In this document: positions 25,552-33,203 of the stretch, piece by piece | How the letters are laid out: every line of letters starts with the position of its first letter | Position numbering within the stretch: position 1 is the stretch's first letter | Assembly: GCA_022820625.1 (NCBI GenBank) | Contig: JAJEFE010000165.1 | Location: 1 to 34,374 of the forward strand | Length of the DNA stretch: 34,374 bases | DNA from: Gammaproteobacteria bacterium | GTDB lineage: Bacteria > Pseudomonadota > Gammaproteobacteria > Steroidobacterales > Rariloculaceae | Direction of reading: 5' to 3' | Notes under the pieces: model-generated | Databases searched by the model: none | The model's input: only the letters and a program-made list of their open reading frames with translations | What the model was told of the DNA's origin: nothing | Program-made: the position numbers and the translations under genes

Positions 25552-26509
25552 CCCCGGAGACGAATTCCGCGACCCGCTCGGCCCATTTCCGCGGGTCCAG
25601 CATCAACGAGAACGAACCGCCGTCGGAAAAGACCTCCAGGCTGAAGTCGGCCCTCCGGGCGGCCACCTGCCTGTCCTGTTCGTGAAGGCTGTCGTCCCGG
25701 TCCGTGAGAATCCGGGTGGGCGCGCTGATCCGGTCCAGGTCCGCCGCCATGTCGTTGGCGAAGACCGCCTTGTATGTGGGTGTGTCGAAGCCGGCCCACC
25801 AGGCGCCCAGCGTTCCCCAGTTGGCCGTTGAAAGCCCGCGGGGAATGGGCGCGCGGGAGTGTATTGCCGAGAATATTTCCGACATGTGCGAACCGTCCTC
25901 TCGCAGGTAAACCTGCGGCGCAGCCTGAGCAAGCCTTTTCTCTCGCCCGGCCGCGTCGTACACGGGACAACCATGCAGCACGACGCAAGCTGTGCGGTCG
26001 GGATGGCGGGCCGCAAACGATGCCGCAATTGCGGCGCCGGTGTGGTGCCCGGCCACCGCGACCCGTTCCACGTTCAGGCCATCGAGAAGATCGACAAGAT
26101 TGTCCGCGAGGTCGGCGATCGTTACCGATTCCGGCGGCGGGTCCGACATCCCGTAGCCAGGATTGTCCGGCGCGATGGTGTCAAATCCCATTTCCGCCAA
26201 CAGGGGTTGTATGTCCACCCACTCCGCCAGGCCGAACGGCGTTTGATGCAGCAACAGGATCGCCTTCTTGCGTTCGCCGTCGGCGTTTCTTCCCAAACGG
26301 CGGTAATGCAACGCGCCAAGCCGGCACTGCGCATAACCCTTGCCGCCCGCCAGGGCCGAAGCGCCTTTCCAGTCTTCTCCCACGCCCGCGAAACGGGTCT
26401 TGCCGTCATTCACTGTTGTTTCTCCTTGCGCCATTGCCGCGCCTGTCCATTTCCCGTGTCCGGCCAATGCGCCGCCGATCAGGCCCCCGATGACCGTTCT
26501 GCGCCGCAT
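25520..26509 (-). CDS. Exported alpha/beta-hydrolase-fold protein with His at the nucleophile position and no catalytic His
   Basis: 329 residues. The N-terminus MRRRTVIGGLIGGALAG looks like a Tat-type or Sec signal (cleavage near AMAQ, about 28). Landmarks: LLLHQTPFGLAEW (85-97), DNPGYGMSDPPPE (115-127), elbow GHHTG (154-158) with H156 at the nucleophile position, acid D272/D273. At the usual His position the sequence is DGGSFSLMLDP; aligned to the common GHFPMLEDP pattern, Ser 299 replaces His. It is an exported paralogue of the product at 24727. The stop overlaps that gene by 32 bp, tail to tail. The gene is last in the minus operon, 19 bp after the flavoprotein gene. Function unknown. Confidence 0.85.
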   Translation of the reverse strand: MRRRTVIGGLIGGALAGHGKWTGAAMAQGETTVNDGKTRFAGVGEDWKGASALAGGKGYAQCRLGALHYRRLGRNADGERKKAILLLHQTPFGLAEWVDIQPLLAEMGFDTIAPDNPGYGMSDPPPESVTIADLADNLVDLLDGLNVERVAVAGHHTGAAIAASFAARHPDRTACVVLHGCPVYDAAGREKRLAQAAPQVYLREDGSHMSEIFSAIHSRAPIPRGLSTANWGTLGAWWAGFDTPTYKAVFANDMAADLDRISAPTRILTDRDDSLHEQDRQVAARRADFSLEVFSDGGSFSLMLDPRKWAERVAEFVSGAIAEGSAQSR

Positions 26510-26528
26510 GTCGCCGATGGCCCCTGCC

Positions 26529-27959
26529 CTAGAACTCCACCAGCTGCTGTCCCAGCAAGCGGCCGAAGACGAGGCAGGGCATGACCATCATCCCGCCGAC
26601 GAATGCGTTGCCCTGGAGCTGTCCGGAACCCAGGATCTCACCCGCAGCGTACAGGCCCGGGATTGCGCCGCCGTCCGGCCGCATGACCTGCAGCTTCTCA
26701 TTGACCGCAACGCCCACGGTGGAGGACAACGATCCGCCTTGCTGGCGGATGGCGTAGAACGGCGGCTTGTCGATGGGCGCGGGCGAATGGGACCGGCCCA
26801 GCGCATCCCTGCCCTTCGCGACTCCTGCGTTGAAATCCGCAACCGTTTCCAGGACGGCCTCGCAGGGCACGCCGATGTCCACGGCGAGCGATTCAAGGCT
26901 GTCGGCCCTTCGGAAAGCCTCGCAGGTATTGAATGTTTCCGCCATCTGCTCACGGGACCAGTCAAACACGATCGGCGGCGCCTGCCGGAAGATGGCATCG
27001 TCGAAAACGATCCAGTAGCGCAATTCCGGCTGATCAAGCAGTGCGTGCTCGCGGACGTCAACGCTCGGCTCGTCTTCCCTCACGAAGCGCTTCCCGTGGG
27101 CATTCACGTAGATTTCCCAGGGCAGCCGCGTCTCCGGATAGGTATTGGCCCGGCCGAGCATTCCCTTCGGGAACGGGCCGTCCTCCAGGATCCAGCCGAA
27201 GTTCGACAGGTACTTTTCGCGCCCTCGCAGGTATCCGCCCGCCGCAACCGCAAGATCGTAGCCGTCGCCCTGGGCGAATTCGTACGCCCCGTTCAGGTAT
27301 AGCCTGCGTCCGCACAGGCGCCGGAACATCACGGGATTGGACGCATATCCGCCGCTTGTCAGCACGACGTTCTTTCCTGCGGCGGACGATTCCCTGCCCT
27401 GTGCATCCACGAGTTCGACGCCGTTCACGACGCCCTGGAGATCCTGCAGCAGGCCCGTTACCCTCGTGCCGGTCAGCACCTTGATACGGCCAAGGGCCTC
27501 CTGCTCGCGCATCGCCGGCTCCAGCACGGCCAGGATCGACTTGCCGAAGTCGTTGCCCCAGTAGTAACGCGCCACCTCATAGCGTTCGTGGGCGCTTTCG
27601 ATGGACGGGCACTGGTCCTGGATGTCGAAACCGCGATCCATCAGCCAGTCGAAGGCGTCCGCGGCGTTGAAGACGGTCAGCCTTGCGAGCACCGGATCGA
27701 TCGTGCCGCGGCTGATTTTCATCACCTCCTCCAGGTGCTTCTCGGGCGAATCTTCGATGCCCTTCTCTGCCTGCAGGCGGGTGCCTGCCGCGCTCATCTG
27801 TCCGGAACTCACATGCAGCGTTCCGCCGATCTTCTCCGCCGCTTCGACAAGCAGCACGCGCCCCCCGCGTTCCGCCGCGGTGGTAGCCGCCGGCAGGCCC
27901 GTCGTTCCGGCGCCCACCACGATTACGTCCCACTGGTCCGATTTCGAATTACCGCTCAA
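26529..27959 (-). CDS. FAD-dependent dehydrogenase, fumarate reductase/3-ketosteroid dehydrogenase-like (FAD_binding_2)
   Basis: 476 residues. GAGTTG at 16-21 with E39 forms the FAD-binding Rossmann site, followed by KIGGTLHVSSGQMSAAG, a typical FAD_binding_2 loop. The C-terminus has GLYAAGEILGSGQLQGNAFVGGMM and FGRLLGQ, as in fumarate reductase and KstD flavoproteins. No signal peptide. It would oxidise or reduce a C-C bond next to a carbonyl in an unknown substrate. The first in-frame start is TTG 27977, which overlaps the stop of the kinase gene; TTG 27959 is preferred because GGGAG stands 8 nt before it. The operon order is kinase, flavoprotein, exported hydrolase-fold protein, with 14-19 bp gaps. 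Confidence 0.85.
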   Translation of the reverse strand: MSGNSKSDQWDVIVVGAGTTGLPAATTAAERGGRVLLVEAAEKIGGTLHVSSGQMSAAGTRLQAEKGIEDSPEKHLEEVMKISRGTIDPVLARLTVFNAADAFDWLMDRGFDIQDQCPSIESAHERYEVARYYWGNDFGKSILAVLEPAMREQEALGRIKVLTGTRVTGLLQDLQGVVNGVELVDAQGRESSAAGKNVVLTSGGYASNPVMFRRLCGRRLYLNGAYEFAQGDGYDLAVAAGGYLRGREKYLSNFGWILEDGPFPKGMLGRANTYPETRLPWEIYVNAHGKRFVREDEPSVDVREHALLDQPELRYWIVFDDAIFRQAPPIVFDWSREQMAETFNTCEAFRRADSLESLAVDIGVPCEAVLETVADFNAGVAKGRDALGRSHSPAPIDKPPFYAIRQQGGSLSSTVGVAVNEKLQVMRPDGGAIPGLYAAGEILGSGQLQGNAFVGGMMVMPCLVFGRLLGQQLVEF

Positions 27960-27973
27960 GCCGTTTCTCCCAA

Positions 27974-28966
27974 TCAAATTTCCTGAAGCCCCACGTCGCG
28001 GGCCCGGTCGCGAATATATGCGCTGAACCAGTCCAGATCGCGGAATCGCAACGTGCCGCGGCCCACCGCTGTCGAGCTGTGAGCCATGCCCGCTATCAGC
28101 CGAAAGGCCTTGGCCAGCAGGAACAGCTCCGAATGCTCCAGCTCCGCATCCGTAAAGGGACGCACCGTAGCGTAACCCCGCTCGAAGGCCTCGCCGTAAA
28201 CCGGCGGGAAATCATAAAACAGGTTGCCCCAGGTGAAATTTTTCACATCCTGCATGAGGTAGTCGTAGCCCACGCCGTCGAAATCCAGCAGGGTGATCCT
28301 GCCGGATTCGTCCACGTGGACGTTGCTCGGATGAAAGTCCCGGTGACATATTCCCAGCGGGACCGGCTCCTGTGCTAGCTTCTCCAGGCGGTCGACCAGC
28401 CTGGGGGCAAGCTTCTCGTAATAGCGGGCATCGTCGGGCCGGTCATGGAGGAAGGCGAGCAGCGCCGGCAGGTTGACCGTGAAATTCACCACGTCATCGG
28501 TCGGCACTTGCCGCCCGCCCAGATACTCCAGACCCAACAGGTGCAATTCCGCGAACAGGGCGCCGATGCGCTCGGCGGTGCGCTCGTTCAGCGCCTCGCC
28601 GAACTTGCGCCCGGGCGCCCAGGTATACATCGCGACCGCGCGCAATCCTTCCGGAGAATCGACCTTGAAATACAGTTCGCCCTCACGCGTCCGCAATGGC
28701 GTGGATGCCGGGAAACGCCGCCGGCGCAGGTAATCCAGGAACTCGAGTTCGACCTTGACGACATCGACGTCGCGCCAGCTCCTGCGCCACACGCGCATGG
28801 CGTAGCGGGAATCGCCGTCCCGGATCATGTAAACGTCGTTCATGCCGCGGTACAGGAGATAGCCGTCGACCTTGCCGTTCAACGCGTAACGGCGCGCCGC
28901 TTCGCCCGCAACCCAGTCAGGGTGCAGCACCGAGTGCGATATCTGCGCTGTCATTGATTCGTTCAT
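27974..28966 (-). CDS. Aminoglycoside phosphotransferase (APH)-fold small-molecule kinase
   Basis: 330 residues with a protein-kinase-like fold. The catalytic loop HRDFHPSN is at 208-215 and the metal-binding DFDG at 228-231; both are intact. The N-lobe YAMRVWRRSWRD (55-66) matches the strand that holds the ATP phosphates, with Arg in place of Lys as in related kinases. It resembles homoserine kinase II/choline-kinase-like proteins and probably phosphorylates a hydroxyl of a small metabolite; antibiotic resistance is a less likely alternative. First gene of the minus operon, divergent from the exported hydrolase gene across 118 bp. ATG 28966 is taken; ATG 28954 is a second option. In a catabolic setting it may phosphorylate the product of the flavoprotein or its precursor (inference). 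Confidence 0.87.
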   Translation of the reverse strand: MNESMTAQISHSVLHPDWVAGEAARRYALNGKVDGYLLYRGMNDVYMIRDGDSRYAMRVWRRSWRDVDVVKVELEFLDYLRRRRFPASTPLRTREGELYFKVDSPEGLRAVAMYTWAPGRKFGEALNERTAERIGALFAELHLLGLEYLGGRQVPTDDVVNFTVNLPALLAFLHDRPDDARYYEKLAPRLVDRLEKLAQEPVPLGICHRDFHPSNVHVDESGRITLLDFDGVGYDYLMQDVKNFTWGNLFYDFPPVYGEAFERGYATVRPFTDAELEHSELFLLAKAFRLIAGMAHSSTAVGRGTLRFRDLDWFSAYIRDRARDVGLQEI

Positions 28967-29084
28967 GGCCTGCCGGCAGGCGGATTCGGGCCTCTATTGC
29001 ATTTCAATTCTGGCATATACTCCCCGGCGGGTATCCGGCAACCGGCGCGGCTCGCTGCCGCCGCTTTCCAAGACAGTATTCGCA

Positions 29085-30053
29085 ATGAACCGAAACCTTT
29101 GCCTGGCCACGGCGCTGTTCATGCTGGCGCTTCCGTCGCTTCCCGTCCCCGGCCTGTCGGACGATACAGTCGGGGAACGCCTGAGCCTCGAATCGTTGCG
29201 GCAGGCGTATTCCGACCCGGACGGGCGGATCGCGGAAATCGGTGGAGTCGAGGTTTATTACAAGGATCAGGGCCAGGGCCCGGCCATCCTGATGATCCAC
29301 GGCTCGCGCAGTACGTTGCGCACCTGGGACCGCATCGCACCCGAACTGGTCGATCGCTACCGGGTGATTCGGTACGACCTGCCGCCCCACGGCCTGTCCG
29401 GTTCGGTGTCGGATGAGGCGGCGGAGCGCCTTGAGCCGGCGAGCTTTACGGCCGGGCTGCTGGACCACCTGGGCGTCGGCCGGGTGACCTGCGTCGGAGT
29501 GTCCAGCGGCGGCACAACCTGCATGTATTTCGCGGCCGCCTACCCCGACCGGGTGAACAGGCTGATCATGTCGAACTCCCCGTCGGACCCGGTCAGGACC
29601 GACCACATGGTTTTTACCCCCGAATTCGCAAGGGCGCTGGAGGAATACACGGAATCGGGCTTCGAGTCGGAGTTCTTCATAAACACGTTTCTGGATTTCT
29701 ACAGCGGGGACCCGCAGCGCATCTCGGAGCAGACTCGCCGCGAATACTATGATTTCAATCGCCGGGTGACGGAGTCCAACTCGACCGCATTGATCGGGAT
29801 CGTCGAGGACCACCAGAAAGCCAGGAAGGCCATGGCCGGCGTGCGCGCACCCACACTGCTGATCTGGGGCGGCCGCGACGCGCTGCTGATCCCGGCGGCG
29901 GCAGGCATTCTGGGCGGCTATCTTGAGAATACCCAGGTGTCCACCGTGTTCATGCCGGACGTGGGCCACTACCCTCCCCTGGAGTCCCCGCTCAGATTCG
30001 CGAAGATCGTCGCTGCGTACATCGAGGGCGCTACGCCGAACACTACCCCTTGA
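29085..30053 (+). CDS. Exported alpha/beta hydrolase with an intact Ser-Asp-His triad
   Basis: 322 residues. Signal peptide about 1-24 (LCLATALFMLALPSLP), so periplasmic. Landmarks: IHGSRSTLRTWD (71-82, oxyanion site), YDLPPHGLSG (97-106), nucleophile S140 in GVSSGG, acid D265 in GGRDALL, and H295 in DVGHYPPLE. This is the only one of the five such proteins in the window with a full triad. It should hydrolyse an ester, lactone or C-C bond of an unknown substrate. The start ATG 29085 is chosen by the signal peptide; the open frame upstream overlaps the kinase gene. The stop (30051-30053) overlaps the TTG start of the next gene, giving tight coupling with the PQQ-like protein. Confidence 0.88.
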   Translation: MNRNLCLATALFMLALPSLPVPGLSDDTVGERLSLESLRQAYSDPDGRIAEIGGVEVYYKDQGQGPAILMIHGSRSTLRTWDRIAPELVDRYRVIRYDLPPHGLSGSVSDEAAERLEPASFTAGLLDHLGVGRVTCVGVSSGGTTCMYFAAAYPDRVNRLIMSNSPSDPVRTDHMVFTPEFARALEEYTESGFESEFFINTFLDFYSGDPQRISEQTRREYYDFNRRVTESNSTALIGIVEDHQKARKAMAGVRAPTLLIWGGRDALLIPAAAGILGGYLENTQVSTVFMPDVGHYPPLESPLRFAKIVAAYIEGATPNTTP

Positions 30054-32206
30054 GAGCGTTAGCGCGCCTGTGGTGCTGTCTGCCGGCGGTCCTGATCGCG
30101 GCCGGCGGACCCGCAATTGCGGATAACGCGCGCACCAGTCCCGAAAATCTCACGTATCACGGCACGCCGCAAAGAACCGGCTGGTACGACAACGAAGCGA
30201 TCCTTACGCCCGCGGCGATCAGATCGGAAAACTTCGGGCTTCTTTGGGAGTCGGCGCCGCTCGGTTCCGCGGGAGCGACGCCGCCGCGCCTGTTCGCCGC
30301 GCCGCTGTACGTCACCGGTCTCGAGGTTCCGGGTATGGGTGAAGGCACGCGCGGGCTGGACGTGGTTTTTGCGGCTGGCGCCACCGGTTTCGTCGCGGCG
30401 ATCAACGCGTCCCCGGCAGGCGAATTGCCGGCCGGCGCGACGCTCTGGCAGCGGCGGCTGCTGGACCGTCCGTGCGGTAACGGCACGCGCGGCATTCTCA
30501 GCACCCCGGTAATCGACCGGTCGCTCTCGCGAATCTACATTGCGGGTTGCGACGAGAGCCGCGCCTGGCATGTCCACGCCCTGGACCTGGCAAGCGGCGG
30601 CAGCCTGGACGGCTGGCCGCTGGACCTTTCGGCGGAGGCGGTCAACAGGCCGGGGATCAACGCAAACGGCAGCAACCGCTTTCCTTCCGGGGTCGCGATG
30701 CTGCAGCGTGGCGCCCTGAACCTGAGCGCCGATGGCCGGTGGCTGTTCGTGGCCTTCGGCGGCGAGCCAATCAGCGGCTGGATGTTGTCCGTCGATACGC
30801 GCCTCCCCGGGGTGGCCGGCGCGTTTTCGATTACCGCCCGCACTGAAGAGGGCGTCGGCGGCTTGTGGGCCTCGGGCGGGCCCGCGATCGATTCCGACGG
30901 AGACCTTTACATTGCCTCCGGCAGCAGCTTCATCAATGCCCTGGAGGGGATGGGCAACGAAGGTGTGTATCCGGACAGCGACGGAAACTGGAGCCAGTCC
31001 ATTGTGCGCCTGGCCGTGGATGCAGGAGGCGGATTCCGCCTGGCGGGCAGCTATTCCCCGTTCAACTACTGCCAGGCCGGCGGCCAGGACATCGACCTCG
31101 GCAGCGGAACGCCGATCCTTGTGGACCTGCCGCCGGGAGCGTCGCTCAACACCGCACTGCTTGTGCACGGCGGCAGCAAACAGGGCAACGCCTACCTGCT
31201 GGATCGGAAACAAATGCCCGGCAGCCTGGTCCGGAGGCAGCCATGCGCCACCGACCCGGTAAGGGGCGCAAGTGCGGATACATCACTGCTGGCTCCGGAC
31301 GCGCGGCCGGCTTTTGGAACGCGGGGGCCACTGAACGTCTTCGGGCCGTACAGCGATCGCATCGGCATGGGCGATTTCGCCAAGAGCCGCACCACCCCGG
31401 CGTATCTGCATGCGGCCTCGGGCCGCCATCTTGTCTACCTGACAGGCACCGCGAAAGCTGCCGAAGAGTCAAGCGAGAGCGTCGCACCGGGTCTGGCGCG
31501 CGTCGAAATCATCGTGAATCCCGACTTGCCACCCTTTCTCCGCCTCGACGCCATTCAGCCGGAGCTCATCCTGCAGAACCCGGCATCGCCGGTCGTTACC
31601 AGCCTGAACCGCAGAGACGCAGTGGTCTGGGTACTCGATGTGAACGTGCCGCGCTCCGCTTCGCTCTACGGCGAAGATCCTCCGCAGCCCGTGCTGTACG
31701 CGGTCGACGCCCTCTCCATGGAACTCTTGTGGCGCAGCGCGCCCGGACAGCTGTACCCCAGCGGAAAATACAACGAACCGCTGGTCACCGACGGCCGCGT
31801 GTTCGTGGGGACCGACCGTATCCAGGCTTTTGGCCTTGGCGCATCTGCAGAACACCCGGGAAGGAAGGCGGCCCGTCTTCCCGGAGGACGGGACGTCCTC
31901 CCTCCCGGGGATTACTCGCGCAGGAACGCCGCGGAAACGGAGGCGCCTGCCGCCGGCGCAGGCTCGGCAGGGATTGATGCCGCGAGAGGTTCGGCCTTAT
32001 ATGAGGCGCGCTGCGCCGCCTGCCACGATCAGGACCGTGCCGACGTGCCTTCCCGGCGTGAAATGACCGGGCTTGAGGCGGCTGCCATCGTGGAGATACT
32101 GGTGCTCGGATCGATGCAGGGCCACGTACTCGGGCTCGATGCCGACGAGATAGACGCCGTCGCGCACTGGCTCGCGACCGGCGGGCACACGATCACTCCG
32201 CCATAG
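30050..32206 (+). CDS. PQQ-like beta-propeller fused to a c-type cytochrome domain
   Basis: 718 residues, periplasmic. Signal peptide about 1-24 (ends GPAIA). The bulk (about 30-600) is a beta-propeller with PQQ-like blade patterns, from YHGTPQRTGWYDNEAIL to VTDGRVFVGTDRIQAFGL; I cannot confirm PQQ-binding residues. A cytochrome c domain fills about 645-718: GSALYEARCAACH with haem motif CAACH at 655-659, and M689 (SMQGH) as possible sixth ligand. Such fusions pass electrons from alcohol or sugar-like substrates to the respiratory chain. The start is TTG 30050, overlapping the preceding TGA as TTGA; no ATG lies before the signal. It shares an operon with the alpha/beta hydrolase just upstream and overlaps the end of the convergent hydrolase by 14 bp. 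Confidence 0.82.
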   Translation: MRALARLWCCLPAVLIAAGGPAIADNARTSPENLTYHGTPQRTGWYDNEAILTPAAIRSENFGLLWESAPLGSAGATPPRLFAAPLYVTGLEVPGMGEGTRGLDVVFAAGATGFVAAINASPAGELPAGATLWQRRLLDRPCGNGTRGILSTPVIDRSLSRIYIAGCDESRAWHVHALDLASGGSLDGWPLDLSAEAVNRPGINANGSNRFPSGVAMLQRGALNLSADGRWLFVAFGGEPISGWMLSVDTRLPGVAGAFSITARTEEGVGGLWASGGPAIDSDGDLYIASGSSFINALEGMGNEGVYPDSDGNWSQSIVRLAVDAGGGFRLAGSYSPFNYCQAGGQDIDLGSGTPILVDLPPGASLNTALLVHGGSKQGNAYLLDRKQMPGSLVRRQPCATDPVRGASADTSLLAPDARPAFGTRGPLNVFGPYSDRIGMGDFAKSRTTPAYLHAASGRHLVYLTGTAKAAEESSESVAPGLARVEIIVNPDLPPFLRLDAIQPELILQNPASPVVTSLNRRDAVVWVLDVNVPRSASLYGEDPPQPVLYAVDALSMELLWRSAPGQLYPSGKYNEPLVTDGRVFVGTDRIQAFGLGASAEHPGRKAARLPGGRDVLPPGDYSRRNAAETEAPAAGAGSAGIDAARGSALYEARCAACHDQDRADVPSRREMTGLEAAAIVEILVLGSMQGHVLGLDADEIDAVAHWLATGGHTITPP

Positions 32207-33197
32207 CATTGCGGCGGGTATCGGCAGGCCCGCATGTCTCCCCGCCCGTGCCGGTGCGGATGAAGACAAGCGCGTCCCGGGCCGTGCGCACGGGATCCTC
32301 CATCACCAGCTTGTGCCCCAGGTCCGAATACTGAATCATCCGCGGCGACGTTGACGCAAACGCTGCTGCAATTTCACAGAACAGTTCGGCCGGCAGCACC
32401 GGGCCGGACGCGCCCCATTGAATGAAGGTCGGCGCCGTAACGTTTCCGGCCGTTGCGTAGTCCCGCTCCGGCCCCCCGCCGCTCCACCACACATCGAGGC
32501 GTTTCTGAAACCGTTGCTCCTGGTCCGGCAGGGTGTTGAGCGTCCGATACCTGTCGACAAGTTCGCCCGTGACTTTCCCGGGGTCGCCGTAAATGCTGCG
32601 CAGAAACGCGCTCCAGTAGAGATTCGTGGCTTTCGTCCCGAGCACCTCGTCGTGGACCCAGAAGGTCAGCCGATCGAGCGGGCGCACCCGCGACGCGGAC
32701 GGCAGTCTCAGGGGCACCGTCGAAAGCAGCAGCATTTCCACCTGCCCGGGATACATCGCGGCGTAGCGGACCGCCTGGGTAGCTCCGCCCGACGTGCCTC
32801 CCAGAATGAAACGCTCCACCCCGAGCTCCGCCAGCAACTCGCGCAGCAGGAAGATCCCTCGCTCGGCGCTGTAGTCGTCCCGTCCGTCGGGTCCGGACAA
32901 GCCGTGGCCCAGCGCGTCCACCCGAACGATACGGAAGTCGGCGCCCAGCTCGGCAACCCACCCGTCCCACTGCTGGAGGTTGGCGCGGGAGCCGTGCAAC
33001 AGAACCAGGGGCCGGCCTTCGCCTTCGTCCCGGTAGTGAACCTGGGTTCCGTCGATTTCCATGAACCGAGAGGGCGGCGAACCATAGCGTGTCCGCGCTT
33101 TCTCAAAGTCCGCCTCAAGCAGGCCGAATTGCGCAACCCCGACGAAGGCCGCAGCTATCAGGAGAAGAACCGCCACTAACCAGCGTGCGCGTATCAT
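32193..33197 (-). CDS. Membrane-anchored alpha/beta-hydrolase-fold protein lacking the canonical acid
   Basis: 334 residues. The N-terminal segment 1-26 (MIRARWLVAVLLLIAAAF) is a signal anchor or signal peptide. Landmarks: LLHGSRANLQQWD (66-78), VDALGHGLSG (93-102), nucleophile S136 in GTSGG, and H295 in SDLGHKLVMEDP. The usual acid position reads WGASGPVLP: Gly 265 replaces the Asp of the GxxDxxxP pattern. An alternative acid after strand 6 is possible. The HGSRxxLxxWD block is shared with the hydrolase at 29085, so the two are related. ATG 33197 lies only 6 bp from the divergent amidohydrolase start. The frame is open far upstream (to 34166) but that is the antisense of the amidohydrolase gene. 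Last 14 bp overlap the convergent PQQ-like gene. Confidence 0.85.
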   Translation of the reverse strand: MIRARWLVAVLLLIAAAFVGVAQFGLLEADFEKARTRYGSPPSRFMEIDGTQVHYRDEGEGRPLVLLHGSRANLQQWDGWVAELGADFRIVRVDALGHGLSGPDGRDDYSAERGIFLLRELLAELGVERFILGGTSGGATQAVRYAAMYPGQVEMLLLSTVPLRLPSASRVRPLDRLTFWVHDEVLGTKATNLYWSAFLRSIYGDPGKVTGELVDRYRTLNTLPDQEQRFQKRLDVWWSGGGPERDYATAGNVTAPTFIQWGASGPVLPAELFCEIAAAFASTSPRMIQYSDLGHKLVMEDPVRTARDALVFIRTGTGGETCGPADTRRNAMAE

Positions 33198-33203
33198 TCC
33201 AAC

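Noticed and set aside
29016..29021. TATACT as a -10 box for the exported hydrolase
   Set aside because: The best TTG-type -35 (TTGCAT) would be only 13 nt away, too close; reported here rather than as a feature.
30059..31213. 384-codon minus-strand frame
   Set aside because: Antisense to the PQQ-like gene, without recognisable domains.
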